Counted from the first letter of the stretch, positions 31,524-41,671 are shown. The stretch is 64,000 bases of DNA from Taylorella equigenitalis ATCC 35865 (GCF_000276685.1 NC_018108.1:496001-560000), one strand, 5' to 3'. Translations and numbers: made by a program. Notes: generated from the letters alone by a model not told the origin.

Positions 31524-31531
31524 ATTTTTAA

Positions 31532-34432
31532 CTAATTAATAATTTTAGTTTCTACCTGCTCTAGGGGTTCGTTTGAAAGTGGCACTAGAGGCTTGCGTTC
31601 GCGACCTAGTTTAACGTCAACTTTAGGTATTTCAACGATTTTAGATGGATCAGTTTCAATCCAAGTCATGCCAATGCTTTCGCAGACACTAAGCAACTCC
31701 TCTTTATTAAAAACAAATTTTTGAATTACTTCTTTTTTGGTAATTCTAAATTTATTTTCTGCATGTTCAGTTTGCTCTGATTTTTCTATGGATTTAGGAC
31801 TCCTATCAGACTTGGAATTTTCCAATTTTCGTGAAATCTTTGAGTCATCAGCTTCAACGTTATCCTTACCTACGCTTTCCGCATCAGAACGATCCATAGC
31901 AGATTGTCTACCATCAGAACGATCCATAGCAGATTGCCTACCATCAGAACGATCCATAGCAGATTGTTTGTGCTCAGCAGGTCTTCTACCCTGACTGCGA
32001 GGAAGAGGTTTTGGAGCAACTTCTGCTCCAATAGACTGAGGATCAAAATCCGCAATGGTTTCACTTACAGATGGTGCCTCAATATTTTGTCTAACTTTAT
32101 CGTCTTGAGGTACATCCTCAGAGACAACTCCAGATGGAACACCCTTATTACTAAGTGGTTCTGCAATTGCATTTGGAGTAGCATGAGACAATTCTAAAGA
32201 TTTTGAATTCTCTTTAATCGATTCAGAGGCCAATATATCTTGCTGCTCAAGCAAAACTTCATTTGGTACAAATGCCTGATTGTTATTATTTTTATTTCGA
32301 CTACGACCCCGTCTATTTCTGTGACGTTTTGGTTGGTCTGAATCGCTTTCTACAATTTCTGTAGGTTCAGCCGATGGTTGGGTTAATGGGGCTGTTTCGG
32401 TCGCAGGCACTACTTCTACCGGTTTGTCGGATTTAGATTTTCCCTTACGACGTCTGTTTTGGGGTTTTTTCTCTAGGGTGGCAATGTCCTCTTGCACCAC
32501 TTCAGTAAATCCAGAAATACTATTCTCTTCAGATTTCGCTTTACGTGGTTTATTTCTAAGTCGTTCAGAGTCGGATTTAGTTTTTGAAGCAGAAGGACTT
32601 GCCTTTAATTCAATTTCATCATTGTTAGATGATTTTTTATGATTCTGACTTTTATGGGTTTTGCTTGAATGAGGTTTTCGACAGCTTTTACTAGCGGGGG
32701 TTTTGACTTTGGGAGTTTGCGTAATTTCAGGAGTTTGATCTTTACGTGCAAACCCAAAGAATGACAAGATTTTTTGCCAGAAAGTAAGTTCTGTCGAGTT
32801 GGTTTCCTTAGTTTTAGGAGAAGGGGTTGGGGCAGGTGTTTGTCTGCGTATCCCTTTAACAACAGCCTCAGGAGCTTTAGGTTGATCTTTTTTCTCCTGC
32901 CATGATGGAATTTCTTCAATAGAATCGTCGGTCAATTTGTAGCTCACTGGAAGTTCATCCATACGAGATTCATCATGACGAATACGTTCAATATTGTAAT
33001 GAGGAGTTTCTAAATTTTTACTTGGAATCAAATAAATACGTATTTGATTCTTGGCCTCCATCTTGACTATATCTTGACGTTTTTCATTTAGAAGATAAGT
33101 TGCAACGTCAACAGGTACCTGAGCATTAACAACGGCTGTATTTTCCTTAAGTGCTTCTTCTTGTAAAAGCCTAAGTACATTAAGTGCACTAGATTCAATA
33201 TCACGAATAGCCCCAGTACCATTACATCGTGGACAAATTATGTGCGACCCTTCATTTAAGGATGGTCTAAGTCTTTGACGTGAAAGTTCCATAAGCCCAA
33301 ATTTGGAAATCTTACCCATCTGAACTCTAGCTCTATCAAATTGAATTGCCTCTTTTAATTTAGATTCAACTGCTTTTTGATTTTTACTGTCTTCCATGTC
33401 GATAAAATCGATCACTATAAGACCACCTAAATCGCGTAATCTTAGTTGGCGAGCAACTTCCTCTGCGGCCTCAATATTCGTACGCATGGCAGTCTCTTCG
33501 ATATCACCACCTCTAGTAGAACGGGCAGAGTTTACATCAACTGCAACTAAAGCCTCTGTGTGGTCGATAACAATAGAACCTCCAGACGGTAAATGTACGT
33601 GCCTCGAATACGCAGTCTCAATTTGGTGCTCAACTTGAAATCTTGAAAACAAAGGAACCGCATGACGATATCGCTTTATTTTGGCAACATTATCCGGCAT
33701 CACATCCTGCATAAATGCATTTACTTGATCATAGATTTCATCTGTATCAATCAAAATTTCTGTAATGTCATGAGAAAAATAGTCTCTGAGAGCCCTGATT
33801 ACTAGAGATGATTCTTGATAAATAAGGATTGGAGCACTGTAGTGGTTAGCTGCATCTTCTATAGCTTTCCATAGTTGCATTAAATAAGTTAAATCCCAAT
33901 TAAGCTCTTCAGTGGTTCTACCGATACCTGCTGTACGTGCAATTAGGCTCATACCTTCTGGAAGTTCTAAATGAGACATAGCCTCGCGTAGTTCCTGTCT
34001 CTCCTCCCAGTCAATACGCCTAGATATGCCACCGCCTTTTGGGTTATTTGGCATTAAAACTAAATAACGTCCAGCCAAAGAAATGTATGTTGTAAGAGCA
34101 GCCCCTTTGTTACCGCGCTCCTCTTTTTCAACTTGAATTATTAATTCCTGTCCTACTTCAAGGGCTTCAGAAATACGAGAATGGTCAGTACCTGATTTGT
34201 GATAATTACGGGATACCTCTTTAAATGGTAGAAATCCATGCCTCTCCTGTCCATAATCGACAAAGCATGCTTCAAGTGAAGGTTCGATGCGAGTAATTAC
34301 ACCTTTGTAAATATTACCTTTTCTCTGTTCGCGACCAGACGTCTCAATGTCAATGTCAAGTAGCTTTTGACCATCGACAATAGCAACACGGAGCTCTTCC
34401 TGATGTGTTGCATTAAATAACATTCTTTTCAT
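31532..34432 (-). CDS. rne: Ribonuclease E
   Basis: 966 residues from the ATG at 34432 (MKRMLFNATHQEELRVAIVDG, matching the family N-terminus; an in-frame TTG at 34444 would add four residues and is less likely). The catalytic half has the S1 domain, the DNase-I-like domain with metal ligands in VDVNSARSTRGG and VIDFIDME, and the zinc-link CPRCNGTG. From about residue 500 the sequence becomes charged and low in complexity (KRHRNRRGRSRNKNNNN), the scaffold that binds RNA and degradosome partners. It contains a tandem repeat of SAMDRSDGRQ. The enzyme starts mRNA decay and processes rRNA and tRNA, and usually regulates its own mRNA through the 5' leader. It faces rluC, as in other proteobacteria. 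Confidence 0.95.
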   Translation of the reverse strand: MKRMLFNATHQEELRVAIVDGQKLLDIDIETSGREQRKGNIYKGVITRIEPSLEACFVDYGQERHGFLPFKEVSRNYHKSGTDHSRISEALEVGQELIIQVEKEERGNKGAALTTYISLAGRYLVLMPNNPKGGGISRRIDWEERQELREAMSHLELPEGMSLIARTAGIGRTTEELNWDLTYLMQLWKAIEDAANHYSAPILIYQESSLVIRALRDYFSHDITEILIDTDEIYDQVNAFMQDVMPDNVAKIKRYRHAVPLFSRFQVEHQIETAYSRHVHLPSGGSIVIDHTEALVAVDVNSARSTRGGDIEETAMRTNIEAAEEVARQLRLRDLGGLIVIDFIDMEDSKNQKAVESKLKEAIQFDRARVQMGKISKFGLMELSRQRLRPSLNEGSHIICPRCNGTGAIRDIESSALNVLRLLQEEALKENTAVVNAQVPVDVATYLLNEKRQDIVKMEAKNQIRIYLIPSKNLETPHYNIERIRHDESRMDELPVSYKLTDDSIEEIPSWQEKKDQPKAPEAVVKGIRRQTPAPTPSPKTKETNSTELTFWQKILSFFGFARKDQTPEITQTPKVKTPASKSCRKPHSSKTHKSQNHKKSSNNDEIELKASPSASKTKSDSERLRNKPRKAKSEENSISGFTEVVQEDIATLEKKPQNRRRKGKSKSDKPVEVVPATETAPLTQPSAEPTEIVESDSDQPKRHRNRRGRSRNKNNNNQAFVPNEVLLEQQDILASESIKENSKSLELSHATPNAIAEPLSNKGVPSGVVSEDVPQDDKVRQNIEAPSVSETIADFDPQSIGAEVAPKPLPRSQGRRPAEHKQSAMDRSDGRQSAMDRSDGRQSAMDRSDAESVGKDNVEADDSKISRKLENSKSDRSPKSIEKSEQTEHAENKFRITKKEVIQKFVFNKEELLSVCESIGMTWIETDPSKIVEIPKVDVKLGRERKPLVPLSNEPLEQVETKIIN
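31882..31967. repeat. 30-bp tandem repeat inside rne
   Basis: Two full units and most of a third, differing at one or two bases, start at 31882, 31912 and 31942. They encode repeats of SAMDRSDGRQ in the disordered C-terminal part of RNase E. The 30-base unit keeps the frame, so copy number may vary between strains. Confidence 0.9.
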
Positions 34433-34840
34433 AAAAATACTCAAAAAAAACTAATACTTAGGTTTAAGTATTAACCTAGCTCGAGATGATGGAATGTGTA
34501 TAGGGTGGCAATATAGCAGTTCAATACGACTAACTACTGTAAATTAATAGGAAGAAACTCAATAACTATCAACAAAAAATTTACAGACTACAATCTGCAA
34601 ACAAAAATTCTATACAATTCTTAAAGCATACCTTGGGTAGACAAATAAAACTACCGCATACATACAGCTTGCTACAACAATATCGATAAAAGACCAACCT
34701 AAAATTGCAATATAGAAAATTTTTATTATTGTTATTAATTCTATAAGCATAATTGGGCAAATCTATAGGCGTACAGATTGTAGCATTAATACAATGATTT
34801 AGCTACAATTAGAAACGATTTAACCCTAAGCCCTGTATCT
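34433..34840. other. Divergent rne/rluC intergenic region (408 bases)
   Basis: No convincing reading frame or RNA gene is seen. It should hold the rne promoter and long 5' leader on the minus strand and the rluC promoter on the plus strand. Visible elements are a hairpin GGTAG-N10-CTACC (around 34635-34654), and perfect 8-base inverted arms ATTGTAGC (34777-34784) and GCTACAAT (34802-34809) 32-64 bases before rluC. One TATTGCCA, a variant of the abundant octamer, lies at about 34504 in the sense of the rne leader. Confidence 0.5.
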
Positions 34841-35773
34841 ATGACCATTTCCCTACCTTCAGTTAAATATGTCCAAGTGGATGATTCATCTGATGGTCAA
34901 CGTATAGACAACTTTCTTATTAAGTTTTCAAAAGGAGTGCCCAAAAGCCATATTTATAAAGCTATCCGCTCTGGTCAGGTTAGAGTTAATAAAGGCAGAG
35001 TTAATTCTGAATGCCGAATTCATACAGGGGATGAAATAAGAATTCCTCCCTTTCGATTACCTCAGGAGCAACCTAAAAGTTTCATACCTACTAGAAACTT
35101 TGATATTATTTTTGAGGATGACTACTTCTTAATCATAAATAAGCCTGCTGGTGTTGCTGTTCATGGTGGAAGCGGAGTCTCTTATGGGGTAATCGAACAG
35201 ATAAGGACTAGCAGACCAGATAGTAAATTTCTAGAATTAGTACATAGACTGGATAAGGAAACGTCCGGTCTCTTAATCATTGCCAAAAAAAGAAGTGCTT
35301 TAGTTGCTCTTCAGGATATGATTAGGCAGTCCAAATTACATAAAAGCTATTATGCACTTATAAAAGGAAATTGGCCTGAAAAATTAAAGGATATAAAGTT
35401 GCCACTATATAAGTATCTAACCCCACAAGGAGAGAGAAGGGTAAAGGTTGATGCCGAAAATGGAAAATATGCACATTCTAAAGTAAGAAAAGTAGAAAAA
35501 GTAGGAGAATTTGAACTTTTAAGTGTGCAGATATTGACAGGTCGGACGCATCAAATTCGTGTACATTTAAGATCAAGTGGATTTCCGATTGTGGGAGATG
35601 AAAAATATGGGGACGACGCATTGACACTACATGTTAAAAAACTTGGTTTTAATAGGATGTTTTTACATGCGTATATATTATCCTTTGTTCATCCTATTAC
35701 TGAGAAGAGACTAGAATTTAAAATCGACCTTCCAGACGATTGCAAATCACTTTTAAAAAAACTTAATATATGA
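34841..35773 (+). CDS. rluC: 23S rRNA pseudouridine synthase RluC
   Basis: 310 residues. An N-terminal S4 RNA-binding domain (QRIDNFLIKFSKGVPKSHIYKAI) is followed by the RluA-family catalytic domain with Asp in HRLDKETSGLLI, then TGRTHQIRVHL and GDEKYG. It modifies uridines in domain II of 23S rRNA (positions 955, 2504 and 2580 in E. coli). Its place opposite rne is conserved. The stop overlaps the next gene by four bases (ATGA). Confidence 0.92.
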   Translation: MTISLPSVKYVQVDDSSDGQRIDNFLIKFSKGVPKSHIYKAIRSGQVRVNKGRVNSECRIHTGDEIRIPPFRLPQEQPKSFIPTRNFDIIFEDDYFLIINKPAGVAVHGGSGVSYGVIEQIRTSRPDSKFLELVHRLDKETSGLLIIAKKRSALVALQDMIRQSKLHKSYYALIKGNWPEKLKDIKLPLYKYLTPQGERRVKVDAENGKYAHSKVRKVEKVGEFELLSVQILTGRTHQIRVHLRSSGFPIVGDEKYGDDALTLHVKKLGFNRMFLHAYILSFVHPITEKRLEFKIDLPDDCKSLLKKLNI

Positions 35774-36435
35774 AATATTCCTTGGTGATATTTGATTGGG
35801 ATGGAACGCTTATGGACTCCACTCATAATATTGTTCTTGCGATTCAAAAAACATGTGCAGATTTAAATTTGCCTATACCAACTAGCAATCAGGCTAGCTG
35901 GGTTATAGGTTTGTCCATTAAAGAAGCCGCAAGAAAAGTAGTACCTGATATAACCCCAGCACAAGCACAAGATTTTGCTCAGAGGTATTCATATCATTAT
36001 TTGACACAAGGCTCAGATATAAAACTTTTTACTGGAATTCCCGAATTATTGCAAAGTCTTAAAGAGAGAGGGGTTTTGACAGCAGTAGCTACTGGGAAAA
36101 GTAGGATAGGTTTAGACAGGGCACTAAAACAATTTGGACTAGAACATAATTTTGATACCACTAGGACGGCCGATCAAACAGCAGGAAAACCTAATCCTTT
36201 GATGTTAGAAGAAATTCTAGATGAATTAATGGTGCGACCAGAGCAAGCAATTATGATAGGAGATACCTCGCATGACCTTTTGATGGCACGTAATGCAGGA
36301 ATACATTCAATTGGGGTTGCATATGGAGCTCATAACCGTAAAGAACTAGATGATCTAAGACCTAATCACGTAGTTGACTCAGTGTCCGAGTTAACTCGAT
36401 TGCTTTCAATTTACACACAAAAGCATAGTTACTAA
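35770..36435 (+). CDS. HAD-superfamily hydrolase, phosphoglycolate-phosphatase-like
   Basis: 221 residues. Motif I is FDWDGTLMDS (nucleophile Asp), motif II is in AVATGKSR, the Lys is in AGKPNPLM, and motif IV is MIGDTSHDLLMARNAG. The helical cap is of the Gph/PGMB type. The substrate cannot be told from sequence; phosphoglycolate or another small sugar phosphate is likely. Translation is coupled to rluC by a 4-base overlap, and the 3' end overlaps the convergent methyltransferase gene by four bases. Confidence 0.85.
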   Translation: MKYSLVIFDWDGTLMDSTHNIVLAIQKTCADLNLPIPTSNQASWVIGLSIKEAARKVVPDITPAQAQDFAQRYSYHYLTQGSDIKLFTGIPELLQSLKERGVLTAVATGKSRIGLDRALKQFGLEHNFDTTRTADQTAGKPNPLMLEEILDELMVRPEQAIMIGDTSHDLLMARNAGIHSIGVAYGAHNRKELDDLRPNHVVDSVSELTRLLSIYTQKHSY

Positions 36436-37142
36436 GCCAAAAACAAAAATATAGTTGGAACCTTTTTAAATTGTGGTGGTTGTGATTTTCTCCACTCCAA
36501 TATGGTTTTTGTAATTATCTGCTGGTTGTCAGTATGAAGTCCTATAGCTAAACAAAGATGCGTGTCTGGGTTCAGTACGTCTAGTAAAGTTGAAAATACA
36601 GCCTCGTTCCTATATGGAGTTTCAATAAAAATTTGGGTTTGGGATAGTTTTTTTGAAGTGCTTTCCCAATTCTTAAAAGCTTGTTTTTTTGTGGCAATAT
36701 CTATAGGTGCATACCCATGAAAAGTAAATCTTTGCCCATCTAGCCCACTACCCATCAAACCTAACAAAATGGATGACGGTCCTGTCCAGGGTATGACGTC
36801 AAGTCCGCTTTTATGTGCATATGCAACTACTTTTGCTCCTGGATCAGCAACTGCTGGACAGCCAGCTTCTGAAACTAGTCCAATAATTCCATTGTTGCAT
36901 TCAGTAGAAAACCAATTCTTAAAATCCTTTTCGTTGCTCTCATCGGTAAGTGTAAAAATTTTGATTTCTTGTATAGGTTTTTCAGGTTCAATAAGTTTTA
37001 GAAAAGCTCTGGCTGTTTTAGCATTTTCCGCTATGAACAAATCTATATTTTTAACTATTTTTATGGCTTCTGAGGGCAACCAGAAATTTATATTTAAATT
37101 CCCTAGTCCAACAGGTATTAGGTGTAGAGATTTAACAGTCAT
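36432..37142 (-). CDS. RsmI-like SAM-dependent methyltransferase (tetrapyrrole methylase fold)
   Basis: 236 residues. The fold is that of RsmI/tetrapyrrole methylases: LHLIPVGLGN at the start, then GLVSEAGCPAVADPGAKVV and VIPWTGPSSILLGLMGSGLDGQ-type loops that bind S-adenosylmethionine, and FIETPYRNE. It is shorter than true RsmI (~285), lacks its C-terminal extension and starts differently, so it is a paralogue with unknown target, probably RNA. It overlaps maf by four bases and lies behind it in the same transcript. Confidence 0.8.
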   Translation of the reverse strand: MTVKSLHLIPVGLGNLNINFWLPSEAIKIVKNIDLFIAENAKTARAFLKLIEPEKPIQEIKIFTLTDESNEKDFKNWFSTECNNGIIGLVSEAGCPAVADPGAKVVAYAHKSGLDVIPWTGPSSILLGLMGSGLDGQRFTFHGYAPIDIATKKQAFKNWESTSKKLSQTQIFIETPYRNEAVFSTLLDVLNPDTHLCLAIGLHTDNQQIITKTILEWRKSQPPQFKKVPTIFLFLA

Positions 37143-37729
37143 ACTACTTGAGGCTTAAAGCCAAGTTCTCTAAGAAATTGACTAGTTCTGATTAGTGGAA
37201 GTCCTATAATAGCTGTAGGGTCATCACTAGTTATAGATTCCATAAGTGAAATTCCTAGACCCTCAGCCTTTGCACTTCCGGCTGTGTCGAATGCAGGTTC
37301 TATACTAAGATAATTTTCGATTTCCTCTATAGATAGGTCACGAAAAATACATCTTGTGAGAATGGTATCCCTCATAATCCCATCCTTATGTAGTATGCAT
37401 AAAGACGTATAAAAATCCACCTGTTGACCGCTTAGCTCTTTAAGTTGTAATTTTGCCTTATCAAGTGAACCTGCCTTTCCCATCACTTTGTTATTAAAAG
37501 TAGCTACTTGATCCGAACCTATTACAACAGAATCTTTATATTGATCGAACACAACTTGAGCTTTTTCCTTAGCTAATCTAATTGAAAGGGCTACTGGAGT
37601 TTCAGAGGCAAGTTTTGTCTCATCAATGTTTGGTGAAATACACTCAAATGGTATGTGTAGGCGCCCTAGTAAATCTTTTCTATATCTAGAAGAGGAGGCT
37701 AATATTAATTGTGGCAATGTTGATGTCAT
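37139..37729 (-). CDS. Maf/YceF-type nucleotide pyrophosphatase
   Basis: 196 residues. ILASSSRYRKDLL at the start (phosphate-binding SSSxxR), the catalytic Asp in VIGSDQVA, and the DDPTAIIGLPL closing motif are all present. The YceF subgroup hydrolyses modified nucleotides such as 7-methyl-GTP; house-cleaning of the nucleotide pool is the likely role. In gammaproteobacteria yceF lies opposite yceD-rpmF-plsX, and the same divergent layout is seen here. Confidence 0.88.
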   Translation of the reverse strand: MTSTLPQLILASSSRYRKDLLGRLHIPFECISPNIDETKLASETPVALSIRLAKEKAQVVFDQYKDSVVIGSDQVATFNNKVMGKAGSLDKAKLQLKELSGQQVDFYTSLCILHKDGIMRDTILTRCIFRDLSIEEIENYLSIEPAFDTAGSAKAEGLGISLMESITSDDPTAIIGLPLIRTSQFLRELGFKPQVV

Positions 37730-37736
37730 GTATTTA

Positions 37737-37765
37737 TTGACTTAAAGATTTAAAAATTTTAAAAT
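37737..37765 (+). promoter_or_regulatory. Candidate promoter of the yceD-rpmF-plsX-fab operon
   Basis: TTGACT (37737-37742), a 17-base spacer and TAAAAT (37760-37765) form a good sigma-70 promoter about 190 bases before yceD. The rest of the 227-base spacer is very AT-rich and holds no reading frame that I can support, so a chance match is possible. Confidence 0.45.
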
Positions 37766-37956
37766 AATCGATTACTTTAAAATAGTTTAATTTTTTAGTT
37801 TTTATAGCTTATTTTACTATATGGTTAGCTATGTGAGCTACATATAAATCTTTAGTAAATTTAAGATTAGGACTTATTTAAAACCAATTTATACTTTTTT
37901 TATATTAGATATTAGATTTAAGTCTAATTTTCTAATGGTCTAAGGGTGATTTTGCT

Positions 37957-38460
37957 ATGGATTTTTATGATTTAATCAGAAATCAAAAAACCATTAGTGA
38001 CACATTTTCAATTACCAAACTTAATCGTGTTCTAGAGGATTATCCTCTTCAGGACCCAAGTTCGCTAGTTGAATGGGCTGTATCAGGCGTAAATCAACCC
38101 CACGGTCCTAAACTTATCAAACTAACTATAAAAGCTAATCCTAAATTAATTTGTCAGCGTTGTAATTCGTATTTTGTATATCCTTTGGATATAGATACTA
38201 CTCTTGAGGTAGTTTCAAACTTAAAGGATTTAGAGGAAGATGTAGATTCCTCGGGGGAGATTGCGGATTCTGAACATGATAAAATATTGACCTCTCAAGC
38301 ACAAGATATGGTCTCTTTTATTGAAGATGAAATTCTTCTTAATATTCCATATATTCCTAAGCATGAGGAGTGTCCTGAAGAATTAATTCCTCATCCTAAG
38401 TTTCAGGAGGAAGTTAAGGAATCACCTTTTGCTATTTTAAAGAAGCTTAAGAATAATTAA
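37957..38460 (+). CDS. yceD: YceD (DUF177) family protein
   Basis: 167 residues with the DUF177 signature: PKLICQRCNSYFVYPLDID (CxxC) and an acidic C-terminal half with EHDKI, FIEDEILLNIPYIPKHEECPEE. In bacteria and plants this family is needed for 23S rRNA accumulation. It is placed, as always in proteobacteria, just before rpmF. It is the first gene of the lipid-synthesis operon. Confidence 0.9.
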   Translation: MDFYDLIRNQKTISDTFSITKLNRVLEDYPLQDPSSLVEWAVSGVNQPHGPKLIKLTIKANPKLICQRCNSYFVYPLDIDTTLEVVSNLKDLEEDVDSSGEIADSEHDKILTSQAQDMVSFIEDEILLNIPYIPKHEECPEELIPHPKFQEEVKESPFAILKKLKNN

Positions 38461-38475
38461 CTTTTGGAGTCTTAC

Positions 38476-38658
38476 ATGGCTGTTCAACAAAATAAGAAAA
38501 CACCTTCTAAAAGAGGTATGCACCGTTCGCATGATTACTTAACTAATCCTCCTACAGCGGTTGATCCTACATCTGGTGAAGTTCATTTACGTCATCACAT
38601 CAGCCCTAATGGTATGTATCGTGGTCGTAAAGTTCTAAAAACTAAAAACGACGAGTAA
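38476..38658 (+). CDS. rpmF: 50S ribosomal protein L32
   Basis: 60 residues starting [20 protein letters not shown], with the conserved [15 protein letters not shown] tail. The ATG at 38476 has GGAG seven bases upstream; an in-frame TTG at 38464 is not the start. There are no cysteine pairs, so it is the zinc-free form normal for beta- and gammaproteobacteria. It is co-transcribed with yceD and plsX. Confidence 0.96.
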   Translation: MAVQQNKKTPSKRGMHRSHDYLTNPPTAVDPTSGEVHLRHHISPNGMYRGRKVLKTKNDE

Positions 38659-38675
38659 TTCCTTAAATTTTTGCA

Positions 38676-39713
38676 GTGATTAGGATTGCTATCGACTGTA
38701 TGGGCGGAGATAATGGCATCTCCGTTACAGTCCCCGCAGCAGTGAGATTTGCACAGCGCATAGCCGATGTGCAATTTTTGTTGGTGGGTAATGAAGCTCG
38801 TATACTTAAAGCTTTAAATCACAGTAAGCCTAGAGATATCAACCAATTTGAAATTATCCCCTGTGACGAAGTTGTAACAGGGGAAGATGCTGTTGAAGCA
38901 GCCTTAAGACATAAAAAGGGTTCCACAATGCATGTTGCCATTAATTTAGTTAATGAGCAAAAAGCAGATGCTTGTGTATCCGCAGGTAATACTGGGGCTC
39001 TTATGGCTATTTCTCGCCTTATACTTAAAACTCTTGATGGCATTAAAAGGCCTGCAATTTCTTCTGCGATACCAAATGTAGCTGGTGGTGGTACATATGT
39101 TCTTGACCTAGGGGCAAACGTAGATTGCACACCACAACATCTTCAGCAGTTTGCTATCATGGGTACAGCACTTGTGCAAGCTATAGAAGAAATTGAAAAC
39201 CCTACTTTAGGTCTATTAAATATAGGTCACGAAACCAATAAGGGTAACGAAGTCGTTCGTAAAACCTTTACACTTCTTCAAGAGTCTGGACTTAACTTTA
39301 TAGGAAATGTTGAGGGAGACGACATCTTTAAAGGCAAATGCAATGTAATTGTCTGTGATGGTTTTGTGGGTAACGTGATGCTTAAAACCTCAGAGGGGTT
39401 GGCTAAGATGATTAGCCATAAATTAAAAAAACGTTTTCTCCATTCATTTTTTACAAAGCTTATAGCTTTTATTGCAAAACCAGTACTTTCTAAATTTAAA
39501 GAAGAAGTAGATAATCGCAGGTACAACGGAGCCGTATTTCTAGGTTTAAGGGGCGTAGTTGTAAAAAGTCATGGTTCTGCTGATTCTTTGGCATTTAGAC
39601 ATGCTATCTTTAAGGCTTATTCAGCTATCAAATTTGATATCCTTAACAAAATTAGTGTCAGAGTTGGTGAGCTTCAAGCTTCTGAAGTTCATTCAAATTC
39701 TGAACAAGCGTAA
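38676..39713 (+). CDS. plsX: Phosphate acyltransferase PlsX
   Basis: 345 residues from GTG 38676. Family motifs: [52 protein letters not shown]. PlsX converts acyl-ACP to acyl-phosphate for the PlsY route of phospholipid synthesis. The weak GTG start directly behind rpmF (17-base gap) suggests lower translation than the ribosomal protein. It is followed by fabH, fabD and fabG. Confidence 0.96.
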   Translation: MIRIAIDCMGGDNGISVTVPAAVRFAQRIADVQFLLVGNEARILKALNHSKPRDINQFEIIPCDEVVTGEDAVEAALRHKKGSTMHVAINLVNEQKADACVSAGNTGALMAISRLILKTLDGIKRPAISSAIPNVAGGGTYVLDLGANVDCTPQHLQQFAIMGTALVQAIEEIENPTLGLLNIGHETNKGNEVVRKTFTLLQESGLNFIGNVEGDDIFKGKCNVIVCDGFVGNVMLKTSEGLAKMISHKLKKRFLHSFFTKLIAFIAKPVLSKFKEEVDNRRYNGAVFLGLRGVVVKSHGSADSLAFRHAIFKAYSAIKFDILNKISVRVGELQASEVHSNSEQA

Positions 39714-39742
39714 TTGCAATCAGGTTTTGGAGATATAAACTA

Positions 39743-40717
39743 ATGGTTTATTCAAAAATTCTTGGTTCTGGAAGTGCATTGCCAGAACTTAAAGTATCTA
39801 ACGACGATTTAGCAAAAAAACTTGCTCAAAAAGGCATCGAAACTTCTGATGAATGGATTAATTCTCGTACTGGCATATCTCAAAGATATATCGCTTCCGA
39901 TTCAGAAACCACGTCGACCTTAGCTACAAAAGCAGCTAAGCTTGCTATGGAAAATGCTGGAGTAACTGCAGATGACATCGATTTAATTGTACTTGGTACA
40001 TCAACTCCTGATCACATTTTCCCTAGTACTGCCTGCCTAATTCAAGCTAATTTAGGCGTCGAAAATGGGGCGGCTTTTGATGTTCAAGCTGTTTGTAGTG
40101 GATTTCTTTATGCATTAACAGTAGCAGATAAATTCATTAAATCAAATGCTTCAAAGATGGCATTAGTTATCGGTGCTGATACTCTTACGAAAATTCTTGA
40201 TTGGAATGATAGAAGAACTTGCGTGCTATTTGGCGACGGAGCAGGAGCTGTCGTATTAGGAGCTTCGGAGGAAGCGGGGATTATTGCCACACAAATTAAT
40301 TCTATGGGTTCTTTAAATGGAATTTTAAACACCCCTGGTAATATCCGTCATGGGCAAATTGTGGGAGATCCATTTTTACGAATGGATGGTCAGGCTGTGT
40401 TCAAGCAGGCAGTCACTAAACTTGAAAAATCTGCACTTGAAGTATGTGAAATGGCTGGAATCTCCACTTCAGAAATCGATTGGTTTATACCTCATCAGGC
40501 AAATGCAAGAATTATCTCTAGTCTAGCTCGTAAATTGGATCTACCTGAAGAGCGTGTAATAATGACTGTTTCAGAACATGCAAATACTTCCGCAGCTAGT
40601 GTGCCATTGGCCCTTGATTATGCTTTTAAAAATGGTTTGATTAAGAGTGGTCACTTAGCTATGCTACAAGGTGTGGGTGGTGGATTTACGTGGGGTTCCG
40701 CATTAGTTAGGTTTTAA
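39743..40717 (+). CDS. fabH: Beta-ketoacyl-ACP synthase III
   Basis: 324 residues. The catalytic Cys is in [10 protein letters not shown], His in IPHQANARI and Asn in [10 protein letters not shown], the full Cys-His-Asn triad. It condenses acetyl-CoA with malonyl-ACP to start each fatty acid. GGAG precedes the ATG. It stands 29 bases after plsX, and fabD follows nine bases later. Confidence 0.97.
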   Translation: MVYSKILGSGSALPELKVSNDDLAKKLAQKGIETSDEWINSRTGISQRYIASDSETTSTLATKAAKLAMENAGVTADDIDLIVLGTSTPDHIFPSTACLIQANLGVENGAAFDVQAVCSGFLYALTVADKFIKSNASKMALVIGADTLTKILDWNDRRTCVLFGDGAGAVVLGASEEAGIIATQINSMGSLNGILNTPGNIRHGQIVGDPFLRMDGQAVFKQAVTKLEKSALEVCEMAGISTSEIDWFIPHQANARIISSLARKLDLPEERVIMTVSEHANTSAASVPLALDYAFKNGLIKSGHLAMLQGVGGGFTWGSALVRF

Positions 40718-40726
40718 AGGATTATT

Positions 40727-41662
40727 ATGAAAATTGCTATTGTATTTCCAGGTCAAGGGTCTCAGACAATTGGTATGCTTGATTCTTGGGTGGATAGTCC
40801 TGTAGTTCAAAATGTTTTAAAAAAGGCCACAGAGGCATTAGGGCAGGATATTGCCACCCTAATTCATGAAGGCCCTGAGCATGATCTAAATCTCACGACA
40901 AACACTCAACCTGTTATGCTGGCTTCATCTTATGCTTTATATAAAGCCTATGAGGAAGCTGGATTACCTCAGGCTTCAGTTATGGCTGGTCATAGTTTAG
41001 GAGAATATACTGCTTTGACGGCATCAGGGGTTTTTCAACTTGAAGATGTGGTCAAAATTGTTAGAGTTAGGGCAAATTCTATGCAAGATGTTGTGCCTGT
41101 GGGTTCTGGTGGTATGGCTGCTATTATCGGTCTTTCAGATGAAAAAGTAATTGAGACTTGTAGAAGGGTTTCGGAGCAATCTGGGGAAGTTGTTGAAGCA
41201 GTTAATTTTAATGCTCCTTCTCAAGTTGTTATTGCTGGACACAAAGCGGCCGTTGTAACAGCCTGTGAAGTATGTAAGCAAGAGGGTGCAAAAAGAGCAC
41301 TTGTCTTGCCAGTATCGGCTCCATTTCATTCTTCTTTATTGGAGCCTGCTGCCAGGGTTTTAGAATCTGAGTTAAGTAAGTATGAACTTCAAAAACCTGT
41401 AATTCCTGTGATTAACAACGTTGATGTTGAAATTAAGGATTCACCAGAAGAAATTGTAGATGCCCTCGTAAGACAGGCATGGCATCCAGTTCGTTGGGTT
41501 GAAACCATGCAAAAACTTAGTGATTTAGGTATTACACACGTAATTGAGTGTGGTCCTGGAAAAGTACTTTCTAACTTGGCTAAAAGAATATTGCCAGAAA
41601 TTGAAGTTTTAACTATTAACAATCCTTGCGATTTAGAAAATTTAAAAAGTGTTTTATCTTAA
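40727..41662 (+). CDS. fabD: Malonyl-CoA:ACP transacylase
   Basis: 311 residues. FPGQGSQTIGM at the N-terminus, nucleophile Ser in GHSLGEYTAL, the conserved Arg in VRVRANSMQ and active His in PFHSSLL. It loads malonyl groups onto ACP for chain elongation. It is the middle gene of fabH-fabD-fabG with gaps of nine bases on each side. Confidence 0.97.
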   Translation: MKIAIVFPGQGSQTIGMLDSWVDSPVVQNVLKKATEALGQDIATLIHEGPEHDLNLTTNTQPVMLASSYALYKAYEEAGLPQASVMAGHSLGEYTALTASGVFQLEDVVKIVRVRANSMQDVVPVGSGGMAAIIGLSDEKVIETCRRVSEQSGEVVEAVNFNAPSQVVIAGHKAAVVTACEVCKQEGAKRALVLPVSAPFHSSLLEPAARVLESELSKYELQKPVIPVINNVDVEIKDSPEEIVDALVRQAWHPVRWVETMQKLSDLGITHVIECGPGKVLSNLAKRILPEIEVLTINNPCDLENLKSVLS

Positions 41663-41671
41663 GGTGCTTAA

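Noticed and set aside
31737-32197. Long open frames opposite rne
   Set aside because: They mirror the repetitive coding sequence of rne on the other strand, have no ribosome-binding sites and encode no recognisable protein.
34432-34444. TTG start four codons upstream for rne
   Set aside because: The family N-terminus begins at MKRMLFNAT, which fits the ATG.
34777-34809. Inverted repeat ATTGTAGC/GCTACAAT as the rluC promoter
   Set aside because: The parts read as -35/-10 boxes would be 20 bases apart, so I list it only as an inverted repeat in the intergenic region.
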